DNA of 64,000 nt, taken from JBDIVL01 sp039794405. GTDB lineage: Bacteria; Planctomycetota; Brocadiia; Brocadiales; Brocadiaceae. The stretch spans positions 25,728 to 89,727 of the forward strand of contig JBDIVL010000013.1 in the NCBI GenBank assembly GCA_039794405.1, written 5' to 3'. Below, piece after piece: positions 36,078-45,556 of the stretch; positions within the stretch are counted from its first letter, which is position 1, and the number at the start of each line of letters is the position of its first letter. Position numbers and translations under genes: made by a program. The notes under the pieces were generated by a model. The model saw only the letters and a list, made by a program, of their open reading frames with translations, was not told the DNA's origin and did not search any database.

Positions 36078-36685
36078 GTTATTTGTTAAAATCGAAAGGA
36101 AACTATGGATATTTTTTCCTATGAAACACTCTAAATCTGCCGTTGAAAAATGAGAAATAGTGAGCCATCAAGTATAAAGGAAGATACCAAAACGTAGCTC
36201 GTGTTGTTCATTTCACTACATTCAGACTTAATTTTTTCTCCCAGGTTTGTGGTACTGTTAACGGGTATTTTTTTGACTTCTGTTTCCATTATTTCCATTG
36301 TCTGATTCTCCTGAAAAATTAACTAATTAGGCCCCGGTGGTTTTTTTCGACCTATGGAGAGACGCACTGTAGTCCATCTTTCCATAGGTTTGAAATTCAT
36401 AACTATCAAAAAATATACCATAAAAATAAAAAAACTGTTTACACTTTACATTTTTCACTTCTAACCCGTTCGAGTTTGGTATCTTGGCGAGGAAGATATA
36501 AGGGGAGGATGGTAAAAGTGTAACCTGTTACAGGAGTGTGTCGTCACAGGAGTGTGACTGTATACTGCCATTTTCCTTGACTGTCTCTATATTACTGATA
36601 AAATTAGTGAACTTTTTTGCTTTTTTCCGTTATATCGGCTTTTTTGTTTCCCCTTGATGTAAAAACTTTCTCGGATACAGAACAT
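36078..36685. other. Intergenic region between the SDR gene and lysS
   Basis: It holds a possible frameshifted small gene at 36131-36299 (minus). Bases 36505-36550 carry AAAGTGTAACCTGTTACAGGAGTGTG-like partial repeats similar to the GTGTGACA words at 6648. The lysS promoter must lie here, but I cannot define it. Confidence 0.5.
36131..36299 (-). pseudogene. Possible small DUF4177-like gene broken by a one-base frameshift
   Basis: AGGAG lies nine bases before an ATG at 36299. The frame reads MEIMETEVKKIPVNSTTN, then hits a stop after a GGGG run (minus strand, about 36240-36243). Dropping one G joins a frame that continues LGEKIKSECSEMNN and ends in LDGSLFLIFQRQI, giving about 55 coherent residues. 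The end resembles short DUF4177 proteins. It may be a true frameshift, a homopolymer sequencing error or chance. Confidence 0.35.
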
Positions 36686-38119
36686 ATGGACAAATTTGAA
36701 CAGGAACGTATTGATAAACTTCAGAAGCTGCGTGAGCGGGGGATGGAACCCTATGGCAAACGTTACGATAATACACAATCGATAAAATCGATTTTGGATA
36801 GTTTTGTAGCGGAAAAAGATGACATCAGAGTTAAGGCCGCTGGACGTATAATGACAATGCGCCCACATGGAAAAACTGCATTCTTAGATATGAGAGACTG
36901 GACTGGGAAAATCCAAGTTTATATAAAGCTTGATAAGGTTGGTCCGGAAAAATTTGAGGCATTTAAGTTGCTTGATCTTGGAGATATCGTAGGGGCGGAA
37001 GGGATGCTCTTTAAAACCAGAACTGGTGAGATTACCATTTATGCAGACGATTTTACCATTTTATCAAAATCCTTACTAACACCACCTGAAAAGTGGCATG
37101 GATTAAAAGACATTGAGTTGAGACACCGGCAGCGTTATGTTGATTTATTTGCAAATCCGGAGGTAATGGAAACATTCATAAGGCGTATTAAGATTATGCA
37201 ATATATACGAAAGTTCTTAGATAACCGTGGATTTGTAGAGGTGGAGACGCCGATGATGCAGCCTATTCCGGGTGGTGCAGTAGCCAGGCCTTTTATTACA
37301 CATCACAATGCCCTTGATATTGATCTTTATCTCCGGATTGCCCCTGAACTTTATCTGAAGAGATTACTCGTCGGTGGAATGGAGCGGGTGTATGAAATCA
37401 ATCGTAATTTCAGAAACGAAGGTATTTCCACAAGGCATAATCCTGAATTTACCATGATGGAACTCTATCAAGCCTATAGCGATTATCATGGCATGATGGA
37501 GTTAACGGAAAGTTTGATAACATCACTGGTAAAAGAATTGCATGGTGGGTATGAGATACCTTTTGGCGAAAGGAAGATAGATATGACGCCGCCCTGGCGC
37601 CGTGCTACCTTCTCCGAATTATTAAGTGAATACGGTGGCGTAAACTTTGAAGACGAGGCAAGTCTCGTGAGAAAGTCAAAGGAGTTGGGACTTGAGATCC
37701 GGGGGGTTGACAGGGATAATATGGCTAATAACATTTTTGAGCATGTAGTGGAGCAGAACCTCAGCAATCCTACCTTTGTATTAGATTATCCCACCTCAAT
37801 TTGTCCTTTAACAAAAGTATGTGAATACGATCCTCGTTTTGCCCAACGGTTTGAATTATATATAGCGTCAATGGAAATTGCGAATTCTTATTCTGAGCTT
37901 AATGATGCCGTTGAGCAGGATAAGCGGTTTCGTGAGCAGTTGGGTACCGAAGCTGATATCACGGGTAAGATTGATGAAGATTTCCTGACTGCCTTGAAAT
38001 ATGGTATGCCACCGGCTGGCGGGCTTGGAATTGGTATTGACAGGCTTATTATGATTTTAACAAATAACACCTCTATTAGAGAAGTCATTCTTTTCCCACT
38101 CTTAAAACCAGTTGGATAG
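36686..38119 (+). CDS. lysS: Lysyl-tRNA synthetase, class II
   Basis: From the ATG at 36686 (MDKFEQERIDKL) the protein has 477 residues, normal for LysS; the open frame before it begins with a hydrophobic stretch not seen in the family. It has an N-terminal OB-fold anticodon-binding domain (about 45-150), then the class II core: FVEVETPMMQPIPGGAVARPF (motif 2 region precursor), FRNEGISTRHNPEFTMME (motif 2) and GLGIGIDRLIMILT (motif 3). It charges tRNA-Lys in the cytoplasm. Confidence 0.97.
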   Translation: MDKFEQERIDKLQKLRERGMEPYGKRYDNTQSIKSILDSFVAEKDDIRVKAAGRIMTMRPHGKTAFLDMRDWTGKIQVYIKLDKVGPEKFEAFKLLDLGDIVGAEGMLFKTRTGEITIYADDFTILSKSLLTPPEKWHGLKDIELRHRQRYVDLFANPEVMETFIRRIKIMQYIRKFLDNRGFVEVETPMMQPIPGGAVARPFITHHNALDIDLYLRIAPELYLKRLLVGGMERVYEINRNFRNEGISTRHNPEFTMMELYQAYSDYHGMMELTESLITSLVKELHGGYEIPFGERKIDMTPPWRRATFSELLSEYGGVNFEDEASLVRKSKELGLEIRGVDRDNMANNIFEHVVEQNLSNPTFVLDYPTSICPLTKVCEYDPRFAQRFELYIASMEIANSYSELNDAVEQDKRFREQLGTEADITGKIDEDFLTALKYGMPPAGGLGIGIDRLIMILTNNTSIREVILFPLLKPVG

Positions 38120-38143
38120 TGGACAAGTAAATAACTACCTCAA

Positions 38144-38262
38144 GACTGGTTTAATCCGGCAGATTGAACCATACGTTTTGAATTTATCTGTAAATCTTGA
38201 ATTTTTTCCGGGCTTATGAAAGTATCAAACATTTCGGTCAATCGGGGACGATTGAACCAGTC
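38144..38262. repeat. Two-hairpin GGTTCAATC element (family A), copy 1, degenerate
   Basis: Left hairpin GGTTTAATC..GATTGAACC and right hairpin GGTCAATCG..CGATTGAACC lie about 60 bases apart, with CATACGTTTTG and AAACATTTCGG at the conserved inner positions. Outer ends GACTGG/CCAGTC pair. Compare 54900, 60634 and 61181. Confidence 0.65.
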
Positions 38263-38375
38263 CCGGAATAGTGGGTAGTAATTAACTATACTATCCATGG
38301 TTTCTTTATACACCCCTTAATTGCCTTTCTAAGGGGAAACATTATCATAATTAAAATACCTTTGGCATAAGTTAA

Positions 38376-39272
38376 ATGAAAGCTGAAGAATATCTCTACG
38401 TTGCAATATCCCTCGATATTGACCCTGATGCCAATAATGCTGTTAAAGGTCGTCATGATGCGCTTTCCTCTCCGACAGAAAATGGAACGGTACGTATAGA
38501 TGCTTGCAGAAACGGGCTACAAAGAATACTAGAGTTATTAGATACGTACAATATGGATGCTACTTTATTTTATGAGGCAAGAACAGCCCAGATGCTTATT
38601 GCTGATGGAATAGATTTACCTAAATTATCTGAAAGGCATGAAGTATCGTGCCATTCATTAAAACATGAAGATTTTTTGGGAAAGGTATCTGGTCTTCCTA
38701 TGGAAGGAAGATCCATTGAAGAGGTTGTGGCAATGGCAAAAGATATTTTAGAAAAAATTTTTGGAAGACCGGTAAAGGGGTTTCGTGCACCTTATACGAG
38801 AACTGATCGCACCGTCGTAAAAATTCTGGAAGAATTAGGATTTCAGTATGATTCTTCTGAGACGGTACTTATGAATTCTCAATGGACAGGTAAACCATTT
38901 CCTTTAGAAATATTTGATGTGAATCTCCTGGAGCTTGCATTGCCATCTTTTCACGATGAAAAGGGTAAAAGGATGTCTTCATATTTATGGGCCATTTTTG
39001 AAGGTAAAAGGCTCCCCCGTGAGTATGTTGATATGGTTTTACGGGCAAAGGAATTAGCTAAGGGAGGGCTCTTTATATTCGCAATACACCCATGGCACTT
39101 ATATGTTAATCATCATGGAAGTCCATTCAGGAAAGAACAAGTAATTAAAAATTTGAATGGTATGGAATATATACTCTCCCAGTTGAGAAGAACTGAAGGT
39201 ATTAGAATAGTCCGGCAGGATAGATATCTGGAGAATTGGTTGGCTGAAGAAAGTAGTATCTTTCAAAAATGA
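38376..39272 (+). CDS. NodB-type polysaccharide deacetylase
   Basis: The 298-residue protein has the deacetylase metal motif: D14 and D16 in SLDIDPD and the H-x3-H pair H93/H97 in SCHSLKHEDF. RAPYTR (about 136) and AIHPWHLY near the C-terminus complete the NodB active site. It would remove acetyl (or formyl) groups from an N-acetylated sugar or a related amide. No signal peptide is seen, so a soluble cytoplasmic substrate such as an activated sugar is likely. Nearby family-A repeat lies between it and lysS. Confidence 0.9.
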   Translation: MKAEEYLYVAISLDIDPDANNAVKGRHDALSSPTENGTVRIDACRNGLQRILELLDTYNMDATLFYEARTAQMLIADGIDLPKLSERHEVSCHSLKHEDFLGKVSGLPMEGRSIEEVVAMAKDILEKIFGRPVKGFRAPYTRTDRTVVKILEELGFQYDSSETVLMNSQWTGKPFPLEIFDVNLLELALPSFHDEKGKRMSSYLWAIFEGKRLPREYVDMVLRAKELAKGGLFIFAIHPWHLYVNHHGSPFRKEQVIKNLNGMEYILSQLRRTEGIRIVRQDRYLENWLAEESSIFQK

Positions 39273-39308
39273 TGACATGTTGAGCAAAAAGATGTGACTG
39301 TGCCCGCT

Positions 39309-40646
39309 CTAGGTTGTATAAGCGACACTTTTTTCATATTGTGGAGTACGAGTCGCTTTTCTTCCTCGCAGCATTTCTAAAAAACCCTCAATCCTTGTAG
39401 AAAACTGTCCTGGCATATAATTGTGATCGTCTACACAATCCCCATCAAGACTGAGAAGTGGATAGCCCATCTTATTCAACTCCCTTTTTAACGCAGGTAC
39501 AGCGGCATTATTTCTTCTACAACCCCACGTTGAGAACACGATTACACCATCTATCCGATATTCCCTGGCAAGTTTTTTTGTAACCTCGATACGGTGTTCT
39601 AAAGGTCCATTGTAATGGCTTGTAATAAGTTTTTTTGCCAGGCTTTCATATGGCTTATTAGGGTCCAATTTATCCCAAAAAACATAATTCGTTTCCTCAA
39701 ATACAATCTTTACTCCTTGTTCCCCTTCTAATTTAGTCAAAAAATCAATCTTAAAATATGGCTTGAGCTCGAGCCAGAGGATCCTAATCGAATCTTTTGG
39801 TGGTATTTTATTTTCCTTTTTACTTTTTGCAATCTTCTCACGTAATTCTGCAGCCAAACTGGAATAGAATTCCACGGATAGTTTTGACCCAATTAATAAA
39901 TATCCGGGAAACATAAAACCTAAAGCATTACTTCCTTGAAGAGGGCTGTGTGGGTCCTTTCTCAACTCATTAATTTCAATCATTTTTTCACGTGTCTGAT
40001 TTGAATATTCAATTGCCTTCTCAAGTGCTTTTTGTCTCATCTTTCTTCCTGTTACAACCTCTAATCTCTTCGTAAAATCCTCAAGCTGTTTAGCCAGATA
40101 CTTAACAGAGTATTCGTCCGCTTCATAGGGAACATCAAGGACAATGGTCTCTTTTCCCGTTATTGACTCACATATCTTTATCGTTTTTGTATTATTGTCA
40201 CACAGTGTAGTAGTAGCTGCCTGGAGGATATTTTTGGGGAATAAGTTCCTGAGCGCGTGTCCTATGGCAGATCGGTGAAAAGAACAAATGTCTGTTGGAA
40301 CTCCAAACGACTCCGCCTCTAAGAGGCCGCGCGAACTTTGTCCTATGCCTGCAAAAAGTGCTGATCCAATCTCTAAACAAAAGGGATACAGTCCCATAGC
40401 AAAAAGAATTTCTGAAGGAACAAACATCGTCGTCCAGATGGTCCTTTTAGGGTTTGCATATACCTTGTATAAATGTTTCACACCAACATACGTTTGGACA
40501 TGCAGAGATGACAATTCCTTTTCATTATTATTTCTATAAAAGAAATAATATATTCGTAAAAATCGCAACATTTCTCTCATAAAAAGCGGAGAAACATAGC
40601 GTATGAACCGGTCTTTCCATATTTTAAATTTTTGGTTTGATAACAT
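39309..40646 (-). CDS. 2-hydroxyacyl-CoA dehydratase D-component-like protein (HgdB/BcrC family)
   Basis: The 445-residue protein belongs to the family of Fe-S cluster subunits of 2-hydroxyglutaryl-CoA dehydratase and benzoyl-CoA reductase. Candidate cluster cysteines sit at family positions: PFCLE, TDICSFHR, STWGCRRN and LDGDCVD. It probably carries a low-potential [4Fe-4S] or double-cubane cluster reduced by the ATP-driven activator encoded just upstream (18 bases). The actual substrate is unknown; no CoA-transferase or beta-oxidation genes adjoin it. Such proteins also include double-cubane reductases of small molecules. Confidence 0.88.
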   Translation of the reverse strand: MLSNQKFKIWKDRFIRYVSPLFMREMLRFLRIYYFFYRNNNEKELSSLHVQTYVGVKHLYKVYANPKRTIWTTMFVPSEILFAMGLYPFCLEIGSALFAGIGQSSRGLLEAESFGVPTDICSFHRSAIGHALRNLFPKNILQAATTTLCDNNTKTIKICESITGKETIVLDVPYEADEYSVKYLAKQLEDFTKRLEVVTGRKMRQKALEKAIEYSNQTREKMIEINELRKDPHSPLQGSNALGFMFPGYLLIGSKLSVEFYSSLAAELREKIAKSKKENKIPPKDSIRILWLELKPYFKIDFLTKLEGEQGVKIVFEETNYVFWDKLDPNKPYESLAKKLITSHYNGPLEHRIEVTKKLAREYRIDGVIVFSTWGCRRNNAAVPALKRELNKMGYPLLSLDGDCVDDHNYMPGQFSTRIEGFLEMLRGRKATRTPQYEKSVAYTT

Positions 40647-40663
40647 AGTTTCTTATCTTTTCT

Positions 40664-42571
40664 TTATTTAGAGGCATTCGTCAATTGTTCAAGAAATGCC
40701 TCGACCCGTGTCTTGATCTGCCCTTCACTACTGAGTGTATAATCACAATTGAGATGTAAGAGTGGAATGTTTTTCTCATGGAAGGTCTTTTTAATTACAG
40801 GATAATCTAAGAGATTATGATCACAAAATTTAAGGGTGTGATAAATCGAAGCATGAATTGATTTTTCCTGCATAATAGTTAATACATTATTAATTCTCTC
40901 GAAGATATTAACCATGCGGGAACAAGGTGCCCGCTTGATGTACCTGCTGGCAATAGACAAGATCGGGTCACTCGTTATATCTACTTGAGCATCAAAATAT
41001 CTACTGCCGTTGCAGAGATCTTCAGCAACAACTTTAGCGCCAGCATCTTCTATGACTTTCATAATCCGCTCATTCTCCATGATACTACCCCAAACGAATA
41101 ATCGGGGTATATCCCGTGTATCACGGATATCGCCTTTTTGTTTCATAATATGACTCAGGTATGAACTGAATTTTTCCGGGACCGCATTAACACCTTTTTT
41201 TAATAAGGAAAATATCTCATATCCGGACTGCCCAATATAGCCGCTCCAATACTTTTGTAAGAATATCCATACCTTTTCCCGGACAACATTATATGTTGAA
41301 ATGCTGTTGTTGATATCATCATTATGGATTTTGAGGGTAAAATAGGATTCTAATTTTTCCTTCAAATTTTTTAACAGGTTCGCATAGTAGTAAACTGCAG
41401 CATCGTCGGTATTCTTGGGAATATCCAGGATGTAATTAAAGGTTTTTTTCCCTTCATCTAATTTAATCCATGCATCGTACAATCTTCGCATTCCATCGCA
41501 TGAGTTGACAAATACCATCCCTTTGAAATCTTCCAAATTACCCATGATTTTTTGGTCGACAACAGCCTTAATGTAAGGGCAAATATTACTACAGAGTACT
41601 TCATTGGCAGAACATGATTCTCTGTCCGTACCTTTAATTCGCACTGGATGGAACCCGGCGGCGCGGATAAGTTCCACGGGGGTGTAAGAACAAAAATACC
41701 CGATCTTTGGCAGCTTATGATCATCTGCTGAAAATTCTGTAATCAAAGTTTCGGTTGAAGGATTTACAGAAACGGATACAGAGGTACGGGTTTTTGATTG
41801 TGCCTTTTCCAGGGCGATTGCCGCTGCCCCAAGCGCTCCGTTGATCTGAGGTTCTTCCGATATCTTAATCTTGCAGCCGAGGTTTCTTTCCAGTTCCGTT
41901 ACAACACCAATGTTTTTTGCGACACCACCTGTCATAACAACATCTTCTTCCAGGCCGACCCTCTTTACCTGGGCTGTAATACGTTTAGCGATGGAAATAT
42001 GGAGTGCCCTGCAGATGTCAGCAGTCTTGTGGTCAGCTCCAATAAGAGATACTACCTCTGATTCTGCAAAAACAGTACAAAGGCTGCTAACAGAGACATT
42101 ATCTTTTCCCTTAAGGGAAAGCGGACCCATATCCTCCAGATCTATTTCTAATGTCCTGGCCATTACTTCCAGGAAACGGCCCGTCCCGGCAGCACATTTA
42201 TCATTCATAACAAAATCAAGAACGTTTCCGTTTGCATCAACCTTGATGGCCTTGCTATCTTGTCCGCCGATGTCAATAATAGTTCTGGCACTAGGGAAAA
42301 AATAGTTTGCTCCCTTGGCATGGCAGGTAATCTCTGTTACCACCTCATGCGCAAATGGCACCTTTATACGTCCGTACCCGGTAGCAACAATATAATCAAT
42401 ATCACTTTCTGTTAATTTATGTTCTGTGAGTATCTGGTTATAGACCTTATCTGCTGCTTTTTTACTGCTGGCACCAGTTGGAATGATTATCGAAGAAAGA
42501 ATCTCTTTTTTTTCGTTGAGTAAAATACCGTTGGTCGACATTGAACCAATATCGATTCCTATTGTGTACAT
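40664..42571 (-). CDS. Dehydratase activator ATPase fused to an HgdB-like domain
   Basis: The 635-residue protein has an N-terminal BadF/HgdC ASKHA-type ATPase (about 1-260): GIDIGSMSTNG (5-15), IDIGGQDSKAI (99-109) and NDKCAAGTGRF. C126 and C165 (SSLCTVFAESE) match the two cysteines per monomer that bridge the dimer [4Fe-4S] cluster. The C-terminal part (about 290-635) is a second 2-hydroxyacyl-CoA dehydratase-like domain with SNICPYIK, VNSCDGMRRL and LNCDYTLS. AAAGGAG precedes the ATG. With the downstream subunit it would form a self-contained ATP-driven electron-injection system. Confidence 0.9.
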   Translation of the reverse strand: MYTIGIDIGSMSTNGILLNEKKEILSSIIIPTGASSKKAADKVYNQILTEHKLTESDIDYIVATGYGRIKVPFAHEVVTEITCHAKGANYFFPSARTIIDIGGQDSKAIKVDANGNVLDFVMNDKCAAGTGRFLEVMARTLEIDLEDMGPLSLKGKDNVSVSSLCTVFAESEVVSLIGADHKTADICRALHISIAKRITAQVKRVGLEEDVVMTGGVAKNIGVVTELERNLGCKIKISEEPQINGALGAAAIALEKAQSKTRTSVSVSVNPSTETLITEFSADDHKLPKIGYFCSYTPVELIRAAGFHPVRIKGTDRESCSANEVLCSNICPYIKAVVDQKIMGNLEDFKGMVFVNSCDGMRRLYDAWIKLDEGKKTFNYILDIPKNTDDAAVYYYANLLKNLKEKLESYFTLKIHNDDINNSISTYNVVREKVWIFLQKYWSGYIGQSGYEIFSLLKKGVNAVPEKFSSYLSHIMKQKGDIRDTRDIPRLFVWGSIMENERIMKVIEDAGAKVVAEDLCNGSRYFDAQVDITSDPILSIASRYIKRAPCSRMVNIFERINNVLTIMQEKSIHASIYHTLKFCDHNLLDYPVIKKTFHEKNIPLLHLNCDYTLSSEGQIKTRVEAFLEQLTNASK

Positions 42572-42710
42572 CTAATGAAATCTCCTTTATATAATTTTTT
42601 AATTTTAAAGGTTTAATTCAGAAAGGAGTACAGAAAAAGTTTTCATCTTTTATTTGTAGCCCCAGTGTTTTATTTTTCTTCAAATTTTTCTAACTGTTCC
42701 ATGAATATTC

Positions 42711-43100
42711 TTATTCCGGTTCGGGCTTAGGCGGTATCGTACTCATCCATATATTGAACACAAACAATCCTGCCGATACTACTTGTAGGCCTGCGAAGAT
42801 TTCTGCAACGGGATGTATTGGTCGGAAGCATACCAACCCTACAAGACTAACATTTGCAATGTAGAATTGAAGGTTGCCTAATCTTGGATAGGCAAGCGGT
42901 GTCCCTGAAAATCTTGGTAAGATATGATATCCTACCCCATAAATCATCATTGACATCCATCCCAGGAGGTTTAAATGGACGTGAGTAAAAAGCAGTTGAG
43001 CTGGGTAGCTCCTCATAGAAATCATGATTGTGCCGAGTATAACTGCAATGAAGAAGTAAATAAGGCTTGCGCGCACAAAGTTTTTAGAAAGAGGACTCAT
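42711..43100 (-). CDS. Short heme-copper-oxidase-like membrane protein
   Basis: The 129-residue protein has four membrane segments and the words HVHLNLLGWMSMMIYGVGYHILPRF, which resemble the heme-binding start of cbb3-type oxidase/NorB subunit I. It is far too short for a full subunit I (12 or more helices) and lacks the copper-binding histidines. Small stand-alone members of this type occur in several phyla. It may bind heme or act as a sensor or assembly factor. No other oxidase subunit is nearby. It runs away from a metallopeptidase gene on the other strand. Confidence 0.75.
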   Translation of the reverse strand: MSPLSKNFVRASLIYFFIAVILGTIMISMRSYPAQLLFTHVHLNLLGWMSMMIYGVGYHILPRFSGTPLAYPRLGNLQFYIANVSLVGLVCFRPIHPVAEIFAGLQVVSAGLFVFNIWMSTIPPKPEPE

Positions 43101-43403
43101 GTCCTGGAAGCTCCTTTTAAATGATCCAATTTGCTGAGTGGTAAACAGCTACAGTGGTAAGCAGCTACAAATGTAACAATCAATACTCGACTCCAGAAAA
43201 ACTAGGATATATCAAAAATATGGATTGTCAAATAAAAAATCATTGTGACAAAGTCCTATTGTAATATGGTAAAGTGAATTTCTCAAACTTTTTATCTGTA
43301 ATATTTGTGAAATCTATGGTAAATATTTTATATTCGAATAGGTTATCATGGTAGGTAGAGACGCAAGATTTTGCATCTCTACCATATTGATTGCGGAGGA
43401 TAT
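43101..43403. other. Divergent spacer with a GTAGAGACG hairpin
   Basis: No gene. The hairpin at 43354-43383 lies about 20 bases upstream of the metallopeptidase start and could affect its translation or transcription. Confidence 0.5.
43354..43383. repeat. GTAGAGACG hairpin (family C), copy 1
   Basis: GGTAGAGACGCAA and TTGCATCTCTACC pair at 12 of 13 positions around GATT. A close relative lies at 57524-57557. The Shine-Dalgarno GGAGG of the next gene starts at about 43395. Confidence 0.8.
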
Positions 43404-43871
43404 ATGATCTCGAAGCAAGACATTAATAAGGCTATTTACAAAAAATCTAACAGTATAAGACATACCATACTTGAACCAGGTGAACCGGCTGTAAATTATG
43501 CAAAAAGGCTTTTAACCTCGATGGATGCATCGGATAGACAAACCCTCGGTCAAGGGTTATTAAATGAAATATCCCGGACATTGTCTATTTCCTCTCCACA
43601 ACTCTGTGTAAACGATAAACGCCAAAACCATTCACTGAAAAACGGCAAACTGATGCGGAAGACTTATGGAATGTATAAAGAAGGAAAGATTATTATCAAC
43701 AATAAAACAGCAATACGGGAAACGATTGTTGCTCCCAAAACGTTTCTTGATACCTTAATTCATGAATTTATGCATCATTACGACTATGAGGTGCTGAAGC
43801 TTCAATCAAGTCTCCATACAGCAGGTTTTTACTATAGGTTAGGAGATGTAATGAAAAAACTCGTTGGATGA
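43404..43871 (+). CDS. Putative zinc metallopeptidase (HEFMH motif)
   Basis: The ATG at 43404 follows GCGGAGGA at good spacing, giving 155 residues; the open frame upstream adds 11 residues that cover the Shine-Dalgarno sequence. The HExxH motif is H120-E121-F122-M123-H124, followed by D127. The N-terminal 90 residues have no family I recognise. No signal peptide, so probably cytoplasmic. The SprT-like style of a small HExxH protein is a possibility, not a firm assignment. It abuts the CvpA gene end to end. Confidence 0.75.
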   Translation: MISKQDINKAIYKKSNSIRHTILEPGEPAVNYAKRLLTSMDASDRQTLGQGLLNEISRTLSISSPQLCVNDKRQNHSLKNGKLMRKTYGMYKEGKIIINNKTAIRETIVAPKTFLDTLIHEFMHHYDYEVLKLQSSLHTAGFYYRLGDVMKKLVG

Positions 43872-44459
43872 TTATTCAGACCTAAAATCTTCATCCTCTG
43901 CTGACTTTGTTTCTTTATCCTTTGCAGGCTTTGTCTCTTTCGATAAGCTCTTTTCTTTGACTCCCTGCGTAAAGCCTGTGGTTCTATTGAGAATACTTTC
44001 AGGGATAACAGAAACTACGGTGTGCATTCCTTTTCCAATATGAGCTGCGATTTTTGAATTGTTCACCTTATCTTGGGTCGGTTTACTACAAAACAATAGG
44101 ATGCCAAAAATAATTATACCACAAAAGACGATCCCCTTTATTATTCCTAACGATGCACCTAGTAGCCTGAATCCGAATCCCATCTTCCATGTACCCGTCA
44201 ACCTTTTTACAATATCAATAAAGATATACGTAATAATAAATGCAGCCCCGAAAATGATGAAATAGCTTAATAAATTCCCCGTGGAGGGAGAGAAGATGCC
44301 ATCCAGAATTTTACGTAAGATGCCATGGAAAAAGAATGCTGTAAAAAATGAAATGAATAAGCTACTAATCCTGAAAAATTGAAGTATCGGGCCACTAACA
44401 AGTCCAAGGATCGCAGAGAAGAATAAGATTACAAAAATTGTATAGTCAATCCAATTCAT
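43872..44459 (-). CDS. cvpA: CvpA-family membrane protein
   Basis: The 195-residue protein has four membrane helices in the first 125 residues (FVILFFSAILGLVSG, LFISFFTAFFFHG, YFIIFGAAFIITYIF, GIIKGIVFCGIIIFGILLF), which is the CvpA layout, then a charged tail rich in Lys and Glu (KETKPAKDKETKSAED). CvpA proteins affect envelope homeostasis. Its ATG overlaps the stop of the AsmA-like gene by four bases. Last gene of the six-gene operon. Confidence 0.88.
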   Translation of the reverse strand: MNWIDYTIFVILFFSAILGLVSGPILQFFRISSLFISFFTAFFFHGILRKILDGIFSPSTGNLLSYFIIFGAAFIITYIFIDIVKRLTGTWKMGFGFRLLGASLGIIKGIVFCGIIIFGILLFCSKPTQDKVNNSKIAAHIGKGMHTVVSVIPESILNRTTGFTQGVKEKSLSKETKPAKDKETKSAEDEDFRSE

Positions 44460-45556
44460 TTTTTCTTTTTTGAACTGTGTAAAAAGTCATTTGCTAACCC
44501 CTGAATAATATGTTCCAGACTATTCTTGGGCAATTTCACAGAAACCTTGGGGTCTTTGGTCGTACCCCGTATTTCCACAGGCAATTCATTTTCATTTAAT
44601 ACGAAGCGTGCAATTTTCTCGATGTCTTTACTCAGGTGTTCTTTATGAAACTTTACTACAACGTCGTAAGAAATTGTGCCTTCTAATTCGACCGTGCCGG
44701 ATGCATTGAGATCCAGAAGTGGGCCACGAGCATCCATATTCGGAGTATAAATCTTGCCCTCATTAATCTGGATCATGGTATTCAATGAATCAAATGAATA
44801 GGAATCCTTTGCCCCAACAATTTCCAATATGGAGGATACCAGTTTATTGCCCCTGATATACCCATCCCTTATGTGAATGTTTATATCGGCAGTGAGTTTT
44901 TTGTTAAGAACATCCTTACCCATGCCCTTCCCCTGTACACGACCTGATAAACTTAAAATCCCACCTATCTCCCCCTCTTTTCCGGTAAATATCGGTAATA
45001 GATTGAGGGCTGGAACGTCCTGGGTAATATAGATATCCTTTCCTTCAATTGAAAGATCAAATACCGGCTTTTTTTGATGGAAGTTAATTGTTCCTTTTAC
45101 TGATGCAGGTCCTTCATTTAAATAGCAATGTGCACAGGTAGTAATAGTATCGTTTTCGTATGAGAATTCATCGGTAACAAAGTCCTTTATAAGAAACCGG
45201 TTTTCATAATTAATTTGTCGTATAAAAATCTTTTTAGCAACAAATTTTTTTAAAATTAGGGGGAATAATTTTACCGTAGCCTGAATGTCATCAAACCGTA
45301 CTGGCGTGTCGACATGCTGGTTTTCTTTTTGGAGGATAAGATACGTGATATGTATCCGATTAGGCCAATGGAAGGAGAGAGGACCAACCTCATGAATAGA
45401 TTCGGATCTGTCTTTTGCTATTTGGGTAATTTTCTGCCTGACCAAATTACTCGATATAAATGCTGAGGGAATTAGGATAATGGCTGAAACAATGCCGATA
45501 GCTATACCGCAGAAAATAATAATTCTTTTTAACACAGTTGCTCTATTTACCTGCAT
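44456..45556 (-). CDS. AsmA/YhdP-like envelope protein
   Basis: The 366-residue protein has an N-terminal membrane anchor (about 10-34) and a body of beta-rich segments (FDDIQATVKLFPLILKKF, IRDGYIRGNKL, IHPNMDARGPLLDLNASG-type words) typical of the AsmA-like bridge family that moves phospholipid between membranes. The C-terminal AsmA-type words include MIQINEGKIYTPN and LNASGTVELEGTI. It overlaps both neighbours (14 bases with apgM, four with cvpA), so it is strongly coupled. Function is inferred from family. Confidence 0.75.
   Translation of the reverse strand: MQVNRATVLKRIIIFCGIAIGIVSAIILIPSAFISSNLVRQKITQIAKDRSESIHEVGPLSFHWPNRIHITYLILQKENQHVDTPVRFDDIQATVKLFPLILKKFVAKKIFIRQINYENRFLIKDFVTDEFSYENDTITTCAHCYLNEGPASVKGTINFHQKKPVFDLSIEGKDIYITQDVPALNLLPIFTGKEGEIGGILSLSGRVQGKGMGKDVLNKKLTADINIHIRDGYIRGNKLVSSILEIVGAKDSYSFDSLNTMIQINEGKIYTPNMDARGPLLDLNASGTVELEGTISYDVVVKFHKEHLSKDIEKIARFVLNENELPVEIRGTTKDPKVSVKLPKNSLEHIIQGLANDFLHSSKKKK

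Noticed and set aside
36617..36685. 23-residue N-terminal extension of LysS
   Set aside because: It is hydrophobic, unlike LysS N-termini, and the ATG at 36686 gives the normal length.
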